The notes under the pieces are model-generated. The model was not told the DNA's origin and made no database searches. It was given only the letters and a program-made list of their open reading frames with translations. A stretch of DNA of 64,000 nt, taken from the NCBI GenBank assembly GCA_020055645.1, contig CM034547.1:50284909-50348908 (forward strand), in the 5' to 3' direction. Both the position numbers and the translations under genes were made by a program. This DNA comes from Tomocerus qinae (taxonomy: Eukaryota; Arthropoda; Collembola; Entomobryomorpha; Tomoceridae). Shown here in pieces: positions 60,276 through 64,000 of this stretch (its first letter is position 1; the number at the start of each line of letters is the position of its first letter).

Positions 60276-63200
60276 ATGGCCAACATACTAGCTGAAGTTC
60301 TCAACGTAAACTGTAAGCATTTTCCATATTTTTATTGTCTGTGGCCTGTGGTGGTTGACCTTGGGAGCTCTTCCAATTAGTGTTACATACATGATGATGA
60401 TGATGTTAAATGTTATTAATTTGCTTTAGATAATACCCAGCAGTCGCATTTTCGCGATCAAATAAATAAAGTAACTGGAAGGATTGCTGCATTGAAAACT
60501 GAGTTAATAGAAGCTTCGGAAACTGTTTTTGTACTTGCGGATGCTGATATTGATCGAGTTACATCATGGAGTGTGGAATTAACGGATGTCCATAAAACCC
60601 TGCAATGTTTGTCGGACCAGTTTGATAAAGATGTAATCTGTAATTATCATATTACATGGATAAATATATTGAGTTCTTTATTTATTTATTCAAAATTTTT
60701 CTGTGTTGAATGAATGTTTTGAAAGCTCATTTTTAATTGCAGAAAAAGGCTCTGGAAAACTCCTCGGAAGAAATGGACACCACTGTAGAAGAACTGGATG
60801 ATTGTACGAAAAACATAGACATTTTACAAAAGCTCGTGGAGGTCGTTAGAAATATCGAGATTGCTGTACCAGATGTTGACGTCCATCAAGTATGCATAAT
60901 ATTTGTTTAACATGTATGTTCAAGTAGTATGGTATTATGGTATATATCCGTCTATGTATTTTGACTTCGAATGTAATTTCGATATTTCAGGCTGGAAGAG
61001 CACTAAGTAGAGCCGGTGACATTTTACAAGATTTAAAATATAGTTTCCCTGCTGTAGAAGATAAAATATGGTATAAGTGCCTTCATGTATATGTACAAGA
61101 GAAAGTGGCAAACGCACAAAATTATGCGATGAAGCAATGGAATGCTGTGTTTAGATTTGAGACCAATGGATTGGTCATAAATCAAGGTTCTTATGACATT
61201 CCTGAATTAGTGGATACTATTGAAAATACTCAAGGGTTTAAAAAGATGTGGACAAAGTTCTGTGACCAAATTTGGCAAGAACTACTCTCGAAAATTTGTT
61301 CCCTTGATTATACTGTTCAAATCTCTACAAATGCCAGTAATAATATTCACCGGTCATTTCCTAACAAAACATTGGACAAAACAAAATATTACGATTGTGA
61401 CTATCTCCCAACCAAAGACAATTCTGAAGACAATTTATCACTGAGTGACGAAAATTTGAATGCTGCAGACAAGCGGCCAATGCCTATTGGTTGTTGTGTT
61501 ATCAGATGCAAAAGGTTGCCTACACCAGTTCAGCAAGCAAAAGATGTCTTCAGATCTATTACAAATATAATTTCTTCTTTTAAAGATGTCTTTGAAGATA
61601 AGGTTTATATTTTACCATTTTTAATTTTGTCCGTGGAGAATCTTGTTTCACGTCTAATTTTCATCTTTATTGGTTATATTTTTCAGTATGAAGTGATGAA
61701 TAAAATGGGCGAGACGCTTTCGTCAAGGCTGTGTGAGTCATTATCCACGAAATGTCTCAAAACCTTAATTTTGAAAAATTCCAATGGGGATATGAATAAA
61801 GCTCGCCAAGATTTAGAAGCGATGCATAATTTTGTTGGAAATCTCTCGACTGTTTATTGTAATTATCTTATTATCTTCATGTCCTATACAATACATCTTG
61901 TTTGAATGATTTATTCTCTTGTCCAAAATTAATATTTTAGGTTTCAGTGTCGATGCTAGTGTTTTTGATAATATCAAGTTAAATTTTGATGGAGCGTTTA
62001 TTGAACAGCTTCGGGAAGACTTAATAGTTCGTATTCGCAGTTTAATCAAATCAGATGTGGTTCTTCATACTGTTGAAGTCGGTCCAAAGGTACTACTAAC
62101 CAGTGTTCGATGACCAGCCGGCTGGTTGGTTAAAATGGCTGGCTAAAATGGCCGGCCGGCTGGTTGAAATTCTTTGTTAGCCAGTGGTTGAAATGGCCAA
62201 AATGGCTGAAATGGCCAAAAATAGTCAAATGGGGCTATATGAACTGAGACAATCATCCTTGATTTGGCGGGAAATTTAAAAAACCATGATTTTTGGTCAT
62301 TTTGGCCACTAGCCATTTTAGCCGGCTGGCTGGTCAAAATCCTTTTCAGCCGGCTAAAATAGAACACTGCTACTAACATACCCTGTCACTCTGTCACTAT
62401 CAGTTTTTCTTTTTTCGACATGAATTACATATTTTTTATCGTGTACAATTCGTAAAACGATTGATTATTTTTATTTACAAGGAGTCTACAAACGAAGTGG
62501 CAGGACCTGTAGATGAAATTGCTGCGTTTCACAGAAATCCAATGAAGTTCCCTAGATGTGTCATAAGGTCCGCTTTCTACAGTAAAAACACATAGTTTAG
62601 AATGTAGTATGATGATAGAAAAACTACTAAACAAAGTAATATATTATAGAAATATTGGAAATAATATAGGAAATCACTCTTTTCACTTACAGCAAGTCGA
62701 TTATCGAAATTGTAACCTTAATAAAAAGTCATTTGGTAAACTATACCAATGATTTGCATTTGACCGATAATGCCTATAATTTGTATTTGTCTCTTGTAAC
62801 TGTACCAAAGAATGAATCCGAAGCTGGTGACTTAATTCCACTCTCTGCAGGTAAATAAATGTGTTGCCTTTCTATACTACGAATACGAATACCTAAAAGT
62901 CAAAGACATTTTTTACCATTTCATTACAGTTCTAATCCACAACAACTCATTATTTCTCTCCCATCATGCAAGTGTTTCATTTATGAGTGAAGATAAAATT
63001 CCACTTCTTCGCTATAAAGCCAGTCAAGCGTATTCATTTATGATGAGAAGCATTCGTACAAAGTTAAATGGAATGATATCAGAAGCTATGCGAGGGTTGG
63101 ATGAAAGGGTTAAAGCATCAGTTGGTGTGTCCATCCCCTTTGTTATTCTCTAGTACTTGTAGTTTCAGTTAATTTCTAAAAAAGGAAGGTTCTTTGTGTT

Positions 63201-63877
63201 GTTTTCAAAAATTATTGTGTATTTGAATGAAGTTTAATATGTTATAGATGATGTGCACGTCAAGTTTCAACTGATTGCTTCCGAATTCGTGCGACTGGAC
63301 AATCTTTTTAAAGGTATATTACCTCCTCGGGTTTGGAAGAAAACATTAGCTACTTTAGTTGACCATACAGTAAACGAGATGTGCTCAAAAGTGCTTTCAT
63401 GGGATGATATTTCTGCTGCAACTGCTCAAGAGCTGGCGGAATCTTTTACTCGATTTAGTGTGTCTGTCTCTGAGTTATTTAAGGTAAAAAGTCAATGATT
63501 GATTCTCGATAATGAACTGACTTATTGAATTAATGCCTTATTTGGATTTTTTTAAAATAGGGAGCCGCAACTTCTGTTAGAGAAATTGATGTACTTACTT
63601 CCCAAATAGTGTCGAAATGGCAAAGATTTCGGTTGTTGACTTTTGTTATCACAGCTTCAATGAAAGAGATAGAAGACAAGTTAGTGAACTTCATCTATGG
63701 TTAAAGAAAGTATGGACTTTATGTGCACTTTATCATTTCATTAACTTCTTTTTCAGATGGGTTGATGGTTGTGGACCCTTAGCTGTGGCCTTTAGTGGTG
63801 AAGAAGTTCGGCGACTTGTACGAGCCCTGTTTCAAAATACTGATCGTCGTGCGGCCTTTCTTGCTTCTATAAAATAA
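60276..63877 (+). CDS. Zw10: Centromere/kinetochore protein zw10 homologue
   Basis: ZW10 is part of the RZZ kinetochore complex in mitosis and, with RINT1 and NAG (Dsl1 complex), of the ER-Golgi tether in interphase. Twelve coding exons: 60276-60312, 60430-60632, 60743-60889, 60991-61602, 61687-61858, 61941-62089, 62482-62567, 62693-62850, 62930-63124, 63248-63483, 63561-63679, 63757-63877. The phases all close, giving 744 residues (human 779). The amino half is helical (coiled coil around [20 protein letters not shown] and [20 protein letters not shown]). The carboxyl end is diagnostic: [18 protein letters not shown], then [20 protein letters not shown] and [20 protein letters not shown], matching human [20 protein letters not shown]. 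The donor of exon 5 was chosen for phase; alternatives are weaker. A hAT-type MITE lies in intron 6, its target duplication starting 3 bases after the donor. No AATAAA is visible before the window ends. Confidence 0.93.
62101..62369. mobile_element. hAT-type MITE in zw10 intron 6, perfect 8-bp target duplication
   Basis: It begins CAGTGTTC and ends GAACACTG. CTACTAAC flanks both sides (62093-62100 and 62370-62377). The interior repeats GCCGGCTGG and AAAATGGC words and shares AAACCATGATTTTTGG and TTTTAGCCGGCT with the KLHDC3 intron minisatellite region. 269 bases, non-coding. Confidence 0.88.
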
Positions 63878-64000
63878 GTTTGTACCCTAAATTTTTAACA
63901 ATAGGTTAATTACGTAAATAAGTTATGGGTTTACTGTAAGTATAAATTATTCGTTCTTGTAAGTAAAGTGTAATCATCTGTTTATTTGACTTATCGTTCT

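Overview
This is nuclear DNA of an animal, most likely an insect (perhaps hemipteran). The evidence is spliced genes with GT-AG introns, several conserved metazoan proteins, an insect-like telomerase, and many hAT, BEL/Pao, Ty3 and R2-like elements. The species call is an inference. All exon coordinates were read by eye from splice sites, reading phase and remembered family sequences; no search was run.

Layout. 1-14.9 kb holds the 3' exons of Unc-76 (FEZ family, + strand) in sequence with few visible repeats. 14.9-21.4 kb carries two minus-strand genes in tandem, UBXN1 and KLHDC3. The KLHDC3 introns hold foldback elements, a 28-bp minisatellite and CRE-rich MITEs. 22-25.4 kb is gene-free and full of small inverted-repeat elements. 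25.4-31.3 kb is a telomerase reverse transcriptase gene (TERT, + strand, 8 coding exons), with a small unrecognised two-exon gene converging on it from the minus strand. 32-52 kb is a transposon-dense block: hAT-type MITEs with 8-bp target duplications, a broken Ty3-type remnant, an R2-like LINE with a restriction-like endonuclease, two satellite fields, and a young-looking BEL/Pao element with matching 328-bp LTRs. 52.5-64 kb returns to host genes: RpL14 (+) with two box C/D snoRNA candidates in its introns, ECSIT (-) with an unbroken 620-codon frame, and zw10 (+) in 12 exons.

The host genes are conserved housekeeping genes: axonal transport adaptor, p97/ubiquitin adaptor, Kelch protein, telomerase, ribosomal protein, mitochondrial complex I assembly/Toll signalling factor, and kinetochore/Golgi tether. 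They do not form one pathway. The most interesting points are the pair of paralogous snoRNAs in RpL14, a TERT that appears to keep a TEN-like N-terminus but has an in-frame TAA at the end of coding exon 4, a MITE with interlaced A-B-A'-B' inverted repeats, a minisatellite carrying a heat-shock-element core in most units, and MITEs that carry five perfect CRE sites into a KLHDC3 intron.
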